This document shows positions 46,440 to 55,794 of a stretch of DNA of 64,000 nt, in pieces. Position 1 is the stretch's first letter, and each line of letters starts with the position of its first letter. The notes beneath the pieces were generated by a model. It saw only the letters and a program-made list of their open reading frames with translations, was not told where the DNA came from and did not search any database. This DNA is from an uncultured Bacteroidota bacterium (GTDB lineage: Bacteria; Bacteroidota; Bacteroidia; Flavobacteriales; Flavobacteriaceae), in assembly GCA_902546725.1 (NCBI GenBank), contig CACCLB010000002.1:1-64000 (forward strand), read 5' to 3'. Both the position numbers and the translations under genes were made by a program.

Positions 46440-46949
46440 TTATTCGTTTAATTGGTTTAAGTCATGTTGGTCATTAAATCCTAAATCTGCTGCGGTAAGC
46501 TGTTTTACCCAAAAGGCAATCTGTCCTGTATGATAGGAACAGTATTCTACAGCATGCAGTACCACTCCCACTCCAGAAAATTCAAAATCTTGTACTTTTC
46601 GTATCCGAGTAAAGGCAGACTCTGGCGCCTCTTCTATGGTATTTATAACCTGTTTTACCGTATTGTCAAAAAGAGTCAACAACGAACGGATATCTGCTCC
46701 ACCTGCTACAGTAAATTCTTCATCCCGTTTCCGCTCATCGGTTTTTTCTCCAAAGGAAGCAATAAGATACTGGGTCATATTACCACAGAGGTGTAACAGT
46801 TGATTTCCTAAACGGAGGCCATTGCTTACGGGGAGTTGCCACAGTTGCTCTTCATTTACTTTGGCAAGGGCAAGGTGAATCATCCGTTGGCTTTCGTTTA
46901 GTCGAAAGATGGCGTGCTTTTTAAATTCTGAAAGAACCTGATTTTCCAT
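46440..46949 (-). CDS. DinB-superfamily protein inside the his operon
   Basis: A 169-residue helical protein: [20 protein letters not shown], then [16 protein letters not shown] and a late segment [19 protein letters not shown], with histidines at the usual DinB/DUF1572 metal positions. DinB-fold proteins bind a metal and often act as thiol-dependent transferases; no role in histidine synthesis is known. It lies between hisA (1-base overlap) and hisF (1-base gap), so it must be co-transcribed with the his genes. Whether it takes part in the pathway or just travels with it is open. Confidence 0.72.
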   Translation of the reverse strand: MENQVLSEFKKHAIFRLNESQRMIHLALAKVNEEQLWQLPVSNGLRLGNQLLHLCGNMTQYLIASFGEKTDERKRDEEFTVAGGADIRSLLTLFDNTVKQVINTIEEAPESAFTRIRKVQDFEFSGVGVVLHAVEYCSYHTGQIAFWVKQLTAADLGFNDQHDLNQLNE

Positions 46950-47674
46950 TAGTTTGAATTGATAATAAAGTGTTCCAAAGCTTTAAGCGAAATCCGATTT
47001 TCATAAATCGCTTTACCGATAATCACTCCTTCGCAACCCAATTCTTGCAGTTGCGGAAGCTCTTCAAATTTAGAAATCCCACCTGAAGCAATAAGTTTGA
47101 CTTTTACTTGTTCGAGTAGACTTTGGTACAACTCAAAAGCAGGCCCCTCTAACATACCATCTTTACTGATGTCAGTACAGATAACATAGCTTATTCCTTG
47201 AGTTTTGTAGTAGTCCACAAAGTCAAAAAGTGTTTTATCTGAAGTTTCCAACCAGCCGTCTGTAGCGATATGAATCCCTTTAACATCGGCTCCTAAAATG
47301 ATTTTATCAGCTCCATAGGATTGAATCCATGAAGTAAATGTCTCTGGGGATTTAACAGCAATACTGCCCCCTGTTATTTGCGAAGCTCCGCATTCAAATG
47401 CAATACGCAAATCCTCATCTGATTTAAGGCCTCCTCCAAAGTCTATTTTTAATTGGGTCTTGCTAGCTAGGTTCTCCAAAACTTTGTGGTTTACGATATG
47501 TTTGGATTTCGCTCCGTCGAGATCTACAAGATGTAAATGTGCAATACCATGCGCTTCAAAGGCTTTTGCAACTTCCAAAGGGTTTTCATTGTAGGTTTTT
47601 TGTGTGCTGTAATCGCCTTTGGTTAGGCGAACACACTTTCCCTCTATGATATCTATGGCGGGGATGATTCTCAT
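46949..47674 (-). CDS. hisA: ProFAR isomerase
   Basis: A 241-residue (beta/alpha)8 barrel enzyme that isomerises ProFAR to [24 protein letters not shown] (Asp8), [23 protein letters not shown] and [10 protein letters not shown] (catalytic Asp region) are present. It is related to HisF by duplication. The start overlaps the hisH stop by four bases (ATGA). Confidence 0.96.
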   Translation of the reverse strand: MRIIPAIDIIEGKCVRLTKGDYSTQKTYNENPLEVAKAFEAHGIAHLHLVDLDGAKSKHIVNHKVLENLASKTQLKIDFGGGLKSDEDLRIAFECGASQITGGSIAVKSPETFTSWIQSYGADKIILGADVKGIHIATDGWLETSDKTLFDFVDYYKTQGISYVICTDISKDGMLEGPAFELYQSLLEQVKVKLIASGGISKFEELPQLQELGCEGVIIGKAIYENRISLKALEHFIINSN

Positions 47675-48249
47675 AATGCTAAAAAGTTTTGAAGTAAACG
47701 ACTGCCTGCCTTACTGCTTTTTTCGGGGTGAAACTGCACTCCATAAAAGTTATCCTTTTGCAATGCTACGCTATAGCTGCCGTCGTAATTTGCATTCGCC
47801 ACTGTCTCTGTACTGTTTGGAACAAAATAGGAGTGCACCAAATACATATAAGCCCCATCGGTTATCCCCTCAAACAATTCCCCTTTTAGGTTGTGAATAC
47901 TGTTCCAGCCCATTTGAGGGACTTTTACCTCAGTAGAAAAACGTTTGACTGTTTTTTTTACAATTCCAAGCCCTTGAACATCACCTTCCTCAGTATGTTC
48001 ACAAAAGAGTTGCATGCCCAAACAAATTCCCAAGACCGGTTGTTGCAGTTTAGAGATCAATTGATCTAAACCGAAGTGTTTCAGTTTTTGCATGGCACTT
48101 CCAGCAGCCCCTTGCCCCGGAAAAATAACTTTGTCTGCAGAATTGATTTGATCAGCATCAGAAGTCAATAAACTGTTTACTCCCAATCGTTCCAATGCAA
48201 ATTGCAGGCTTTTGGTATTCCCCGCTCCGTAATCGATAATGGCTAGCAT
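47671..48249 (-). CDS. hisH: Imidazole glycerol phosphate synthase, glutaminase subunit
   Basis: A 192-residue class I glutamine amidotransferase. The nucleophile elbow is GICLGMQLF with Cys near residue 77, and the His-Glu pair lies in QFHPEKS. It supplies ammonia to HisF. It starts directly before hisB ends (adjacent, no gap), in the usual hisBHAF order. Confidence 0.96.
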   Translation of the reverse strand: MLAIIDYGAGNTKSLQFALERLGVNSLLTSDADQINSADKVIFPGQGAAGSAMQKLKHFGLDQLISKLQQPVLGICLGMQLFCEHTEEGDVQGLGIVKKTVKRFSTEVKVPQMGWNSIHNLKGELFEGITDGAYMYLVHSYFVPNSTETVANANYDGSYSVALQKDNFYGVQFHPEKSSKAGSRLLQNFLAL

Positions 48250-49377
48250 TTAGAGACTTCCTTTTGTTGAGGGTAAAATCATTTTATCGGGATCGCGCTT
48301 AACAGCCACCTTAATTGCCTTTGCAAAGGCTTTAAAAATAGCTTCAATCTTATGGTGTTCATTTGTTCCTTCAGCTTTGATGTTGATATTCGCCTTGGCC
48401 CCGTCTGAAAAGGATTTAAAAAAGTGGAAAAACATTTCTGTAGGCATTTTACCAATCATCTCTCTTTTGAATTCAGTTTCCCAAACCAGCCAATTCCGGC
48501 CTCCAAAATCTATAGCTACTTGCGCCAGACAATCATCCATGGGCAGACAAAAACCGTAACGTTCTATACCTAATTTATTCCCCAAAGCTTGAGCAAAGGC
48601 TTCCCCTAAGGCAATGGCAGTGTCTTCAATGGTGTGGTGTTCATCCACTTCCAAATCGCCTTTTACCTCAAACTCAATATCCATACTCCCGTGACGTGCC
48701 AATTGATCCAACATATGATCAAAAAAGGCAATACCGGTATCTATACTGCTTTTCCCAGTACCATCGAGATTCAGTTTGAGTTTGATATCCGTCTCGTTGG
48801 TCTTGCGCTCATAGTCAAACTGACGCTGCTCTAATTTTAAAAAAGCGTAGATGTCTTTCCAAGAGGTGGTTGTCAGAACTATAGGCAGATCAGCATTTGC
48901 GGTAGTCTCATCTTGTCCGAGTTCCGGATCATTGGCAATAAAAATACCTTGACTGCCTAAATTTTTTGCAAGCTCCATATCGGTTAGTCGATCCCCGATC
49001 ACAAATGAATTTTTCATGTCATAATCAGCCTCATCAAAATAGTGATTCATCATAGCCGTTCGGGGTTTGCGTGTAGGAGCATTATCGGCGGGTAAACTTT
49101 TATCTATCAGTATCTCGTTAAATTGTACTCCTTCGTTTTTAAAAGACTGAATTAAAAAATCCTGCACAGGCCAAAAAGTCTCATCAGGAAACGAAGCTGT
49201 ACCCAGCCCGTCCTGATTAGTTACCATTACCAATTCAAAGTCCAGCTCCTTAGCAATTTTGGCTAAATAAGTAAATACCTCTGGATAAAAGACCAACTTT
49301 TCAAAAGTATCCAACTGATATCCCTCTGGCTCTAGAGCCAAGGTACCATCGCGATCTATAAATAATACGTTTTTCAT
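48250..49377 (-). CDS. hisB: Histidinol-phosphatase / imidazoleglycerol-phosphate dehydratase (bifunctional)
   Basis: A 375-residue fusion of two his enzymes. The N-terminal HAD phosphatase (about 1-165) has FIDRDGTLA (nucleophile Asp7), VTNQDG and [13 protein letters not shown]. The C-terminal IGP dehydratase (about 175-375) has [20 protein letters not shown] and [10 protein letters not shown], the metal-binding histidines. The fused form is known from enterobacteria and Bacteroidota. The start overlaps hisC (ATGA). Confidence 0.96.
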   Translation of the reverse strand: MKNVLFIDRDGTLALEPEGYQLDTFEKLVFYPEVFTYLAKIAKELDFELVMVTNQDGLGTASFPDETFWPVQDFLIQSFKNEGVQFNEILIDKSLPADNAPTRKPRTAMMNHYFDEADYDMKNSFVIGDRLTDMELAKNLGSQGIFIANDPELGQDETTANADLPIVLTTTSWKDIYAFLKLEQRQFDYERKTNETDIKLKLNLDGTGKSSIDTGIAFFDHMLDQLARHGSMDIEFEVKGDLEVDEHHTIEDTAIALGEAFAQALGNKLGIERYGFCLPMDDCLAQVAIDFGGRNWLVWETEFKREMIGKMPTEMFFHFFKSFSDGAKANINIKAEGTNEHHKIEAIFKAFAKAIKVAVKRDPDKMILPSTKGSL

Positions 49378-50420
49378 ATACTCAAACTTTTTAGGGCATC
49401 GATTAAACGGTTGTTTTCTTCTGGGAGTCCTACTGAAATACGAAGGGTATTTTCACAATTTAGATTCTTAGAAGGATTGCGAACCACTATACCACAGTCG
49501 ATCAATTGCTGATAACGCAAACTGCTATCGTCAACCCGTATCAATATAAAATTTGCATCTGAGGGAAAACACTGCTTAATAAAAGGAATACTACCAAAAG
49601 CTTCCTCTAATCGACGGCGTTCATCGAGTAGTAATTGTACTTGTTCTCCAACCTTATCTTGCTCTTTTAGTCGGTTTAATGCAGCGTTTATGGTCAGTGT
49701 GTTAATATTGTAAGGTGCTTTTATACGATTGAAAAAGCGAATAAAATCCGAGTGAGCAAAAGCCATTCCCAAACGTGCTCCAGCCATACCTTGTGCCTTA
49801 GAAAAGGTTTGACTAACCATAAGATTTGGGTAGTCTTCCAACCAAGGGATGATTGAAGGATTGGTGCTGAATTCAACATAAGCCTCGTCCACAAGGACTA
49901 AACCCTGAAAATTCTCTAGCAATTCTTTGATGGCATTCAAATCAAAACTATTTGCTGTAGGATTGTTTGGTGTAGGAATAAAAATAATTTTACAAGATGC
50001 ATCAACTGCTTTTAGAATAGCAGGCAAGTCAAGCTGGAATGCATCTGTAAGTGGAACTTCGACAACGCCTACCCTATGCGTTCTCGACGAAACTTTGTAC
50101 ATGCCAAAAGTGGGAGGTACAATGACAATTTGATCTTGGCCCGGCTCACAGCACCCCATGATGACATTTGAGATAAACTCATCACTGCCATTGCTTAAAT
50201 AGAGCTGGTCTACCCCTACTCCTTTCCATTCAGCAATCTGTTCTTTGAGTTCTAATTGGAGCGGGTCTGGATACCGATTTACTTCAGTAGCAAAGGGATT
50301 TTCGTTTGCATCCAATAAAATCATTTCTCTACCGTCAGCTGTAAACTCCTCTCTTGCAGATTGGTATGGTGTCAAAGAGAGTAAATGCGTTCTGATGTAT
50401 TTTTTATAATCAAATTTCAT
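49374..50420 (-). CDS. hisC: Histidinol-phosphate aminotransferase
   Basis: A 348-residue PLP-dependent fold I aminotransferase. LDANENPF and the NPNNPTANS-like PTPNNPTAN loop bind substrate and cofactor, LVDEAYVEF carries the PLP aspartate region, and the PLP-lysine lies in [16 protein letters not shown]. It overlaps the hisD end by eleven bases, showing tight coupling. Confidence 0.95.
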   Translation of the reverse strand: MKFDYKKYIRTHLLSLTPYQSAREEFTADGREMILLDANENPFATEVNRYPDPLQLELKEQIAEWKGVGVDQLYLSNGSDEFISNVIMGCCEPGQDQIVIVPPTFGMYKVSSRTHRVGVVEVPLTDAFQLDLPAILKAVDASCKIIFIPTPNNPTANSFDLNAIKELLENFQGLVLVDEAYVEFSTNPSIIPWLEDYPNLMVSQTFSKAQGMAGARLGMAFAHSDFIRFFNRIKAPYNINTLTINAALNRLKEQDKVGEQVQLLLDERRRLEEAFGSIPFIKQCFPSDANFILIRVDDSSLRYQQLIDCGIVVRNPSKNLNCENTLRISVGLPEENNRLIDALKSLSI

Positions 50421-51705
50421 CCTTCAAGGCTTTTAAACGTATGCTTACTGCATTTTTATGGGCATCTAATCCCTCAGCTGTAGCCATCAACTCTATGGTT
50501 TCCCCTAAAGCCTGTATGCCTTCCTTAGAAATCTTTTGAAAGCTAATTGCCTTTCTAAAGCTGTCTAAGTTAACACCACTATACTGTTTTGCATATCCAT
50601 TGGTCGGCAAGGTGTGATTCGTCCCCGAGGCGTAATCACCTGCTGATTCTGGAGTGTAGTTTCCAACAAAGACTGAGCCTGCATTGATTAGCTGATCCAA
50701 ATAAAGCTCCTCTTTTTCTACACAAATGATATAGTGTTCAGGGCCGTAGGCATTGATAAAATCTATGGCAGCCTGATCTGTTTCAAAAAAGATGGCTTTA
50801 GAATTCTTTAAAGCTGCTAGGGCAATTTCTTTACGAGGCAGCTCAACTAGCTGGGCTTTTATCGCTTCAGCGACTTGATCTAGTAAGGGTTTGTATGTGC
50901 TGACAAACAACACCTGACTGTCTTGACCGTGTTCGGCCTGGGAAAGCAGATCTGCAGCGATAAAATTGGGATCGGCAGTAGCATCAGCAACTACCAATAG
51001 TTCGCTTGGACCTGCGGGCATATCGATTGCCACATGATGACGTGTTGCCCATTGTTTGGCTGCAGTAACATATTGATTTCCTGGTCCAAAAATCTTATGA
51101 ACTTTTGAAATACTTGCTGTTCCCACTGCCATGGCTGCTACAGCCTGTATTCCTCCTACTTTATAAATGTTTTTTACGCCACAAAGCAGAGCGGTATAGA
51201 GAACAACTGCGGGTAAAGTACCCTCTTTAGTGGGAGGCGAACAGAGAACTATTTCCTTACATCCTGCGATTTGAGCTGGAATGGATAACATCAACACCGT
51301 AGAAAATAAAGGTGCTGATCCTCCTGGTATATACAAGCCTACCTTTTCGATTGGCCTTTTTTCTTGCCAACAGTCCACCCCAGTTTGAGTGCTTACTTTG
51401 ACCGTTTCAGTCTTTTGTGCCTCGTGGAAACGTTCGATATTCTCCTTTGCGTTTTGTATGGCTTTCTTTAATGCTAGAGGTACTGCTGACGCGGCCAATT
51501 TAAGCTCTTCTTCACTTACTCTAAAGTCTGAGAGTTGTATTCCGTCAAATTCAGCGGTATACTTTTTAAGCGCTTGATCTCCATCCGCTTTTACCGCATC
51601 AAAAACAGTTGCAACCAAAGGTTCTAAAGAGTCGTAACTGGCTGTGGGCCTTTCAGTCAGAGAATCCCATTCTGATTGGGATGGATTTAAATAGTGTTGC
51701 ATCAT
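50410..51705 (-). CDS. hisD: Histidinol dehydrogenase
   Basis: Started at ATG 51705 (MMQHYLNPSQ), which overlaps the hisG stop (ATGATG, TGA at 51702-51704); an upstream in-frame ATG at 51729 would overlap hisG by 28 bases. About 431 residues. It oxidises L-histidinol to histidine with NAD and zinc. GLYIPGGSAPLFSTVLML, GPGNQYVTAAKQW, DMPAGPSELLVVAD and FVGNYTPESAGDYASGTNH are the family marks, and the zinc-site residues are in place. Confidence 0.95.
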   Translation of the reverse strand: MMQHYLNPSQSEWDSLTERPTASYDSLEPLVATVFDAVKADGDQALKKYTAEFDGIQLSDFRVSEEELKLAASAVPLALKKAIQNAKENIERFHEAQKTETVKVSTQTGVDCWQEKRPIEKVGLYIPGGSAPLFSTVLMLSIPAQIAGCKEIVLCSPPTKEGTLPAVVLYTALLCGVKNIYKVGGIQAVAAMAVGTASISKVHKIFGPGNQYVTAAKQWATRHHVAIDMPAGPSELLVVADATADPNFIAADLLSQAEHGQDSQVLFVSTYKPLLDQVAEAIKAQLVELPRKEIALAALKNSKAIFFETDQAAIDFINAYGPEHYIICVEKEELYLDQLINAGSVFVGNYTPESAGDYASGTNHTLPTNGYAKQYSGVNLDSFRKAISFQKISKEGIQALGETIELMATAEGLDAHKNAVSIRLKALKDEI

Positions 51706-52553
51706 AAGACCATTTTTTCTATAGGACATACCAGTATATCTTCTGCTCCAGCAGCTTTAAGTTGATCAATAACCACCCAAAAATCTCCAGCGTTGATGAC
51801 TGAATGTAAAGAACTCCAGCCTTCTTGTGCCAAAGGCAAGACTGTAGGACTTTTTAAGACGGGTAAAATAGAACTGATAGCGTCGATTTTATCATTAGGA
51901 GCGTTGAGTAAAATGTATTTTGATTGTTTGGCGCGTAAAACAGATTGGATACGGAAACGAAGTTTATCAATAGTTGCAGCAGCAGCGTCTGAAACTGAAG
52001 GTGCTTGAACCAGTACGGCCTCTGAAAGTGAAATTTCAACAACTTCTTTTAAATTGTTTTTAAAAAGGGTACTCCCACTAGAAACTATGTCGCAAATAGC
52101 GTCCGCCAATCCAATATTGGGTGCGATTTCAACTGATCCGTTAATGATGTGAAGATCTGCTTTGATTTGATTTGCCTCTAAAAAGCAATTTACTGTATTC
52201 GGGTAAGAGGTCGCGATTCGCTTACCCTCCAAATCTTGTACTCCCTGAAAAGCAATATTTTTAGGGACTGCTATTGAAACCCTGCATTTAGAAAAACCCA
52301 ATTGCTCTATAACCTTAAGGTCTTCCCCTTTTTCAACGAGTAAATTCTCCCCTAAAATGGCTAAATCTACAACCCCATCTCTCATGTATTGGGGGATGTC
52401 GCCATTGCGAAGGTAGAATACCTCCATAGGGAAGTTTCTAGCAGCAGCCTTGAGCTGGTCTTTACCGTTGTCGATAGAAATTCCACAGCTTTTGAGTAAG
52501 TTCAATGAATCTTCATTGAGTCGCCCTGATTTTTGAATTGCAATACGTACCAT
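51702..52553 (-). CDS. hisG: ATP phosphoribosyltransferase (long form)
   Basis: A 283-residue enzyme that starts histidine synthesis by joining ATP and PRPP. It is the long, homohexameric form (no hisZ needed): the catalytic domain has IAIQKSGRLNED, ILGENLLVEKG and the PRPP loop ICDIVSSGSTL, followed by a C-terminal regulatory ACT-like domain that binds histidine for feedback inhibition. It is the first structural gene, and its start is twelve bases after an intrinsic terminator that is part of an attenuator. Confidence 0.95.
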   Translation of the reverse strand: MVRIAIQKSGRLNEDSLNLLKSCGISIDNGKDQLKAAARNFPMEVFYLRNGDIPQYMRDGVVDLAILGENLLVEKGEDLKVIEQLGFSKCRVSIAVPKNIAFQGVQDLEGKRIATSYPNTVNCFLEANQIKADLHIINGSVEIAPNIGLADAICDIVSSGSTLFKNNLKEVVEISLSEAVLVQAPSVSDAAAATIDKLRFRIQSVLRAKQSKYILLNAPNDKIDAISSILPVLKSPTVLPLAQEGWSSLHSVINAGDFWVVIDQLKAAGAEDILVCPIEKMVL

Positions 52554-52564
52554 ATTTTTTTAAT

Positions 52565-52593
52565 AAAAAAACCCGTCTGATTACTCAAACGGG
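52565..52593 (-). terminator. Attenuator terminator of the his operon
   Basis: On the minus strand, CCCGTTTGA - GTAA - TCAGACGGG forms a nine-base-pair stem (one G-U pair) with a four-base loop, followed by seven T (52565-52571). It lies between the leader peptide and hisG. The stem's first arm can instead pair with TCAAACG (52628-52634) inside the leader-peptide coding region, forming an antiterminator. This is a classical transcription attenuator. Confidence 0.85.
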
Positions 52594-52619
52594 CTTGTAA
52601 TAGATACATAGAAATCTTA

Positions 52620-52676
52620 CTACATCTCGTTTGATCGAGTCGTATTATGATGTCCATGTAGTGTTGTTGTTTTCAT
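52620..52676 (-). CDS. His operon leader peptide
   Basis: An 18-residue frame: MKTTTLHGHHNTTRSNEM, then TAG. Three of residues 7-10 are histidine (codons CAT GGA CAT CAT). The segment TCAAACG, complementary to the terminator's first arm, spans codons 15-17. A ribosome held at the His codons would leave this segment free to pair (antiterminator, operon on); one that reaches the stop would cover it (terminator, operon off). Peptide length, content and position all fit a histidine-sensing leader. Confidence 0.82.
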   Translation of the reverse strand: MKTTTLHGHHNTTRSNEM

Positions 52677-52684
52677 TTGAGTTG

Positions 52685-52713
52685 CAAATATATTCAAAAA
52701 AATTAAATAGCAA
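52685..52713 (-). promoter_or_regulatory. Promoter of the his operon (TTG ... TATATTTG)
   Basis: On the minus strand, a -7 box TATATTTG (52685-52692) with TTG at 52711-52713, eighteen bases upstream, fits the Bacteroidota sigma factor consensus (TTTG / TAnnTTTG). Only eight bases separate the box from the leader-peptide ATG at 52676, so the leader transcript would have an extremely short or no 5' untranslated region. Confidence 0.65.
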
Positions 52714-52717
52714 TTAT

Positions 52718-53536
52718 TTATTGATTTCCTAGAATAATGGGCAAGCCGTTTTTACCGCTTCCGATGACAATTACTTTGGCATTAGGAGATTCTGAAAGCT
52801 TGATTGTTGCTTCTATTCCTTTTTCCTGAAGAATTTTATCGGTTAATGACGCACTTAAAATACGGTTCGCAGTGGCTTTACCTTCGGCGTCTATACGCTG
52901 ACGTTCTGCCTCTTGTTTTGCTTTTTCAAGTCGGAACTCGTATTCCAAGGACTCCTGCTCCTGACCCAATTTACGCTCAATAGCTTCTTTAATAGCTAAA
53001 GGCAAGGTTACATCACGAACTAGAACAGCATTGACTTGAATGTGCTGTGAATCAACATTTTTAAGTGTTTCTTCAAAGATTTCATTTTGAATCGCATCAC
53101 GCTTGGTTGAATACAATTGCTCAGGGGTATATCGTCCAACTACAGAACGTGCTACGGCACGAATCTGAGGAATCAAAACGATATTGACATAGTTCTCTCC
53201 CTTTGTTTTGTGGAGCAGACCCAGCTCTTCGTATTTCGGCTGATACAATACTGAAACATCTAATGATATTTCCAGACCGTTGGAAGACAATACTTGCATA
53301 TTTCCTTCGAAGAACTCCTGTTGTTTTACGTTATAAATATAAACCTTGTTCCAGGGTGATATAATGTGAAACCCTTCTCCTAAGGGCGGTTCATCAGTAA
53401 CTACACCTCCGCCAAAGGTTTTAAACAACACTCCTGCTTCCCCGTAGCCTATGTTGATAGAAGACTTAGAAATAAAGATTAATACGACTACGATCAAAAG
53501 AATGACCGGTAATCCAATTTTAGGTAATTTTTGCAT
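52718..53536 (-). CDS. SPFH/prohibitin family membrane protein
   Basis: A 272-residue protein with one N-terminal TM helix (IGLPVILLIVVVLIFIS, about residues 6-22) and a prohibitin-like SPFH domain (GYGEAGVLFKTFGGGV; YNVKQQEFFEGN; AVARSVVGRYTPEQLYS), followed by a coiled coil (LGQEQESLEYEFRLEKAKQE). Such proteins form large membrane rings that organise proteases or lipid patches. Monocistronic; upstream of the his promoter region and facing away from nothing on its 3' side. Specific role unknown. Confidence 0.85.
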   Translation of the reverse strand: MQKLPKIGLPVILLIVVVLIFISKSSINIGYGEAGVLFKTFGGGVVTDEPPLGEGFHIISPWNKVYIYNVKQQEFFEGNMQVLSSNGLEISLDVSVLYQPKYEELGLLHKTKGENYVNIVLIPQIRAVARSVVGRYTPEQLYSTKRDAIQNEIFEETLKNVDSQHIQVNAVLVRDVTLPLAIKEAIERKLGQEQESLEYEFRLEKAKQEAERQRIDAEGKATANRILSASLTDKILQEKGIEATIKLSESPNAKVIVIGSGKNGLPIILGNQ

Positions 53537-53557
53537 GATATTTTTTTTTAAAAAAAA

Positions 53558-54304
53558 TTAGGTTAACATTCCTCCATCCACGTGGAGTACTTGTCCAGTG
53601 ACATAACTGGATAGATCAGAGGCTAAGAAGACACAAGCATTTGCGACATCTTCTGGTTGACCTCCTCTTTTTAATGGAATTCCATCTCTCCATCCTTGGA
53701 CTACATCCTCAGATAGTTTGGCTGTCATTTCAGTTTCTATAAAGCCAGGGGCGATTACGTTTGATCGGATGTTTCTTGATCCTAGCTCAAGGGCTACAGA
53801 TTTTGAAAATCCAATAATCCCGGCTTTTGAAGCAGCATAGTTTGCTTGTCCAGCATTTCCTTTTACTCCAACTACTGAGCTCATGTGAATCAAAGAGCCT
53901 TTGCGTTGTTTTAAGAAAGTGCGCTGAACAGCTTTAGTCATATTGAAAATGGATTTAAGGTTGACTTCGATTACACTGTCAAAATCTTCCTCACTCATAC
54001 GCATCAAAAGATTGTCTTTGGTAATTCCGGCATTATTGATTAAAACATCTAAACCTCCAAAGTCTTTCAATACCTCATCAACCAATTGCTGCGCTTGGTC
54101 AAAATCAGCTGCATTACTTTGATACCCCTTAACTAAAACACCTTCACTACTCAATTCTTTTTCCAATGCATCCGCAGCCTCTTTATTGCTGCTGTAGGTA
54201 AAAGCAAATGCACATCCATGAGCGACAAATACTTTGGCAATACCTCGGCCAATACCTCTACTGGCTCCAGTAATAATTGCGGTTTTTCCTTCGAGTAATT
54301 TCAT
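53558..54304 (-). CDS. fabG: 3-oxoacyl-[ACP] reductase
   Basis: A 248-residue short-chain dehydrogenase for fatty-acid elongation. The NADPH-binding TGASRGIGRGIA (near residues 12-23), NNAGITKDNLL, the catalytic Ser in MSSVVGV and the YxxxK pair Tyr156/Lys160 are intact, as is the C-terminal VTGQVLHVDGGM. It is next to sucD with one base between, in the order sucD-fabG on the minus strand. Confidence 0.9.
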   Translation of the reverse strand: MKLLEGKTAIITGASRGIGRGIAKVFVAHGCAFAFTYSSNKEAADALEKELSSEGVLVKGYQSNAADFDQAQQLVDEVLKDFGGLDVLINNAGITKDNLLMRMSEEDFDSVIEVNLKSIFNMTKAVQRTFLKQRKGSLIHMSSVVGVKGNAGQANYAASKAGIIGFSKSVALELGSRNIRSNVIAPGFIETEMTAKLSEDVVQGWRDGIPLKRGGQPEDVANACVFLASDLSSYVTGQVLHVDGGMLT

Positions 54305-54305
54305 T

Positions 54306-55178
54306 TTATAATAATACTTCTGCTACTTTAGTTCCAATTTGGGCAGGTGAATCCACGACGTGTATACCACATTCACGCATAATGCGCTTTTTAGCTTCAG
54401 CAGTGTCTTCACTTCCACCAACTATTGCTCCTGCGTGTCCCATAGTCCTGCCTTTGGGTGCAGTTTCTCCTGCAATAAAGCCTATAACTGGCTTTTTATT
54501 CCCAGTGGCTTTGACCCACTTGGCAGCATCTGCTTCCAATTGACCCCCTATCTCTCCTATCATGACCACACATTCGGTTTCTGGATCATTCATAAATAAC
54601 TCTACTGCATCTTTAGTTGTGGTGCCAATAATTGGATCACCACCAATTCCTATAGCTGTAGAGATTCCCAAACCTTGACTGACCACTTGATCAGAAGCTT
54701 CATAAGTTAGTGTTCCCGATTTGGACACTATACCAACCTTCCCTTTTTTAAAGACAAAGCCTGGCATAATTCCAACTTTTGCCTCTTCAGGAGTAATAAC
54801 TCCGGGGCAATTCGGTCCGATGAGGGTTGCTCCTTTAGCTTTGACGTATTGAAAGGCCTTGGTCATATCATTAACTGGAATACCCTCTGTGATCGTAATA
54901 ATCACTTTTATCCCCGCCTCTGCTGACTCCATGACAGCGTCTGCTGCAAATGCTGGGGGAACAAAAATAATGGAGGTATCTGCACCTACCTTTTCAACGG
55001 CTTCGGCAACAGAGTTAAAAACAGGCTTGTCCAAATGAACTTGACCTCCTTTACCCGGTGTTACCCCACCGACAATATTTGTTCCGTATTCAATCATTTG
55101 GGTTGCGTGGAAAGTTCCCTCGCTTCCAGTAAATCCTTGTACAATGATTTTGGAATCTTTATTTACAAGTACACTCAT
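54306..55178 (-). CDS. sucD: Succinyl-CoA synthetase, alpha subunit
   Basis: A 290-residue subunit that carries the phosphohistidine of the TCA-cycle enzyme. The CoA-binding start ([16 protein letters not shown]), [12 protein letters not shown], the phosphohistidine His248 in [10 protein letters not shown], and the succinate/phosphate loop are in place. The beta subunit (sucC) is not in the window. It ends one base before fabG starts; efp lies 34 bases upstream. Confidence 0.96.
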   Translation of the reverse strand: MSVLVNKDSKIIVQGFTGSEGTFHATQMIEYGTNIVGGVTPGKGGQVHLDKPVFNSVAEAVEKVGADTSIIFVPPAFAADAVMESAEAGIKVIITITEGIPVNDMTKAFQYVKAKGATLIGPNCPGVITPEEAKVGIMPGFVFKKGKVGIVSKSGTLTYEASDQVVSQGLGISTAIGIGGDPIIGTTTKDAVELFMNDPETECVVMIGEIGGQLEADAAKWVKATGNKKPVIGFIAGETAPKGRTMGHAGAIVGGSEDTAEAKKRIMRECGIHVVDSPAQIGTKVAEVLL

Positions 55179-55212
55179 AGTTTAATAGTCTCAATTTAGT
55201 TTAACTTTATTA

Positions 55213-55776
55213 TTATTTAACGCGCTCTATATAATTGCCTTTTTCTGTGTCTAGTTTTACCTTATCCCCTTCATTGATAAACAATGGAACGTTGATGGAG
55301 GCTCCTGTCTCAACAGTAGCAGGCTTGGTAGCGTTTGTAGCGGTATTTCCTTTAACCCCTGGTTCGGTATGGGTCACTTCCAAAACCACACTTGCGGGCA
55401 TGTCTGCAGAGAGCGGTAAACCGTCTTCGGAATTGATCGAAATGGAAACCATTTCACCCTCCTTAAGTAAATCAGGGCTGTCCAGTATTGTCTTCTCTAC
55501 ACTAATCTGGTTGTAATCATCTGTATTCATAAAGTGAAATTGATCACCCTCGCTGTAGAGGTATTGATATTTGTGGGTTTCAACGCGAATATCTTCAATT
55601 TTATGGCCCGCAGAAAAGGTATTGTCCAATACTTTACCGGAAGTAACACTTTTAAGTTTTGTTCTAACAAAAGCAGGGCCTTTACCAGGTTTAACGTGTA
55701 AAAATTCAATGATTTTATAAATGTCGTTGTTGTACTTGATGCACAAGCCTTTTCTAATATCTGATGTTGTAGCCAT
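55213..55776 (-). CDS. efp: Elongation factor P
   Basis: A 187-residue EF-P with three OB-type beta domains. It eases peptide-bond formation at proline runs in the ribosome. The loop tip that carries the modified residue is KPGKGPAF with Lys32 at the tip. It sits in the lipid A gene cluster, as is normal for flavobacteria, and has its own candidate promoter upstream (55787-55794). Confidence 0.96.
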   Translation of the reverse strand: MATTSDIRKGLCIKYNNDIYKIIEFLHVKPGKGPAFVRTKLKSVTSGKVLDNTFSAGHKIEDIRVETHKYQYLYSEGDQFHFMNTDDYNQISVEKTILDSPDLLKEGEMVSISINSEDGLPLSADMPASVVLEVTHTEPGVKGNTATNATKPATVETGASINVPLFINEGDKVKLDTEKGNYIERVK

Positions 55777-55786
55777 AATCGAATTG

Positions 55787-55794
55787 CAAATTTA
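55787..55794 (-). promoter_or_regulatory. Candidate -7 box for efp (TAAATTTG)
   Basis: Minus-strand TAAATTTG, eleven bases upstream of the efp ATG, with a TTG about 23 bases further upstream inside the end of lpxA. The spacing is at the long end of what is accepted. It would allow efp to be made independently of lpxD-lpxC-lpxA. Confidence 0.45.

Noticed and set aside
51706-51729. Upstream hisD start
   Set aside because: It would overlap hisG by 28 bases; the ATGATG at 51705 sits on the hisG stop and gives the usual HisD start.
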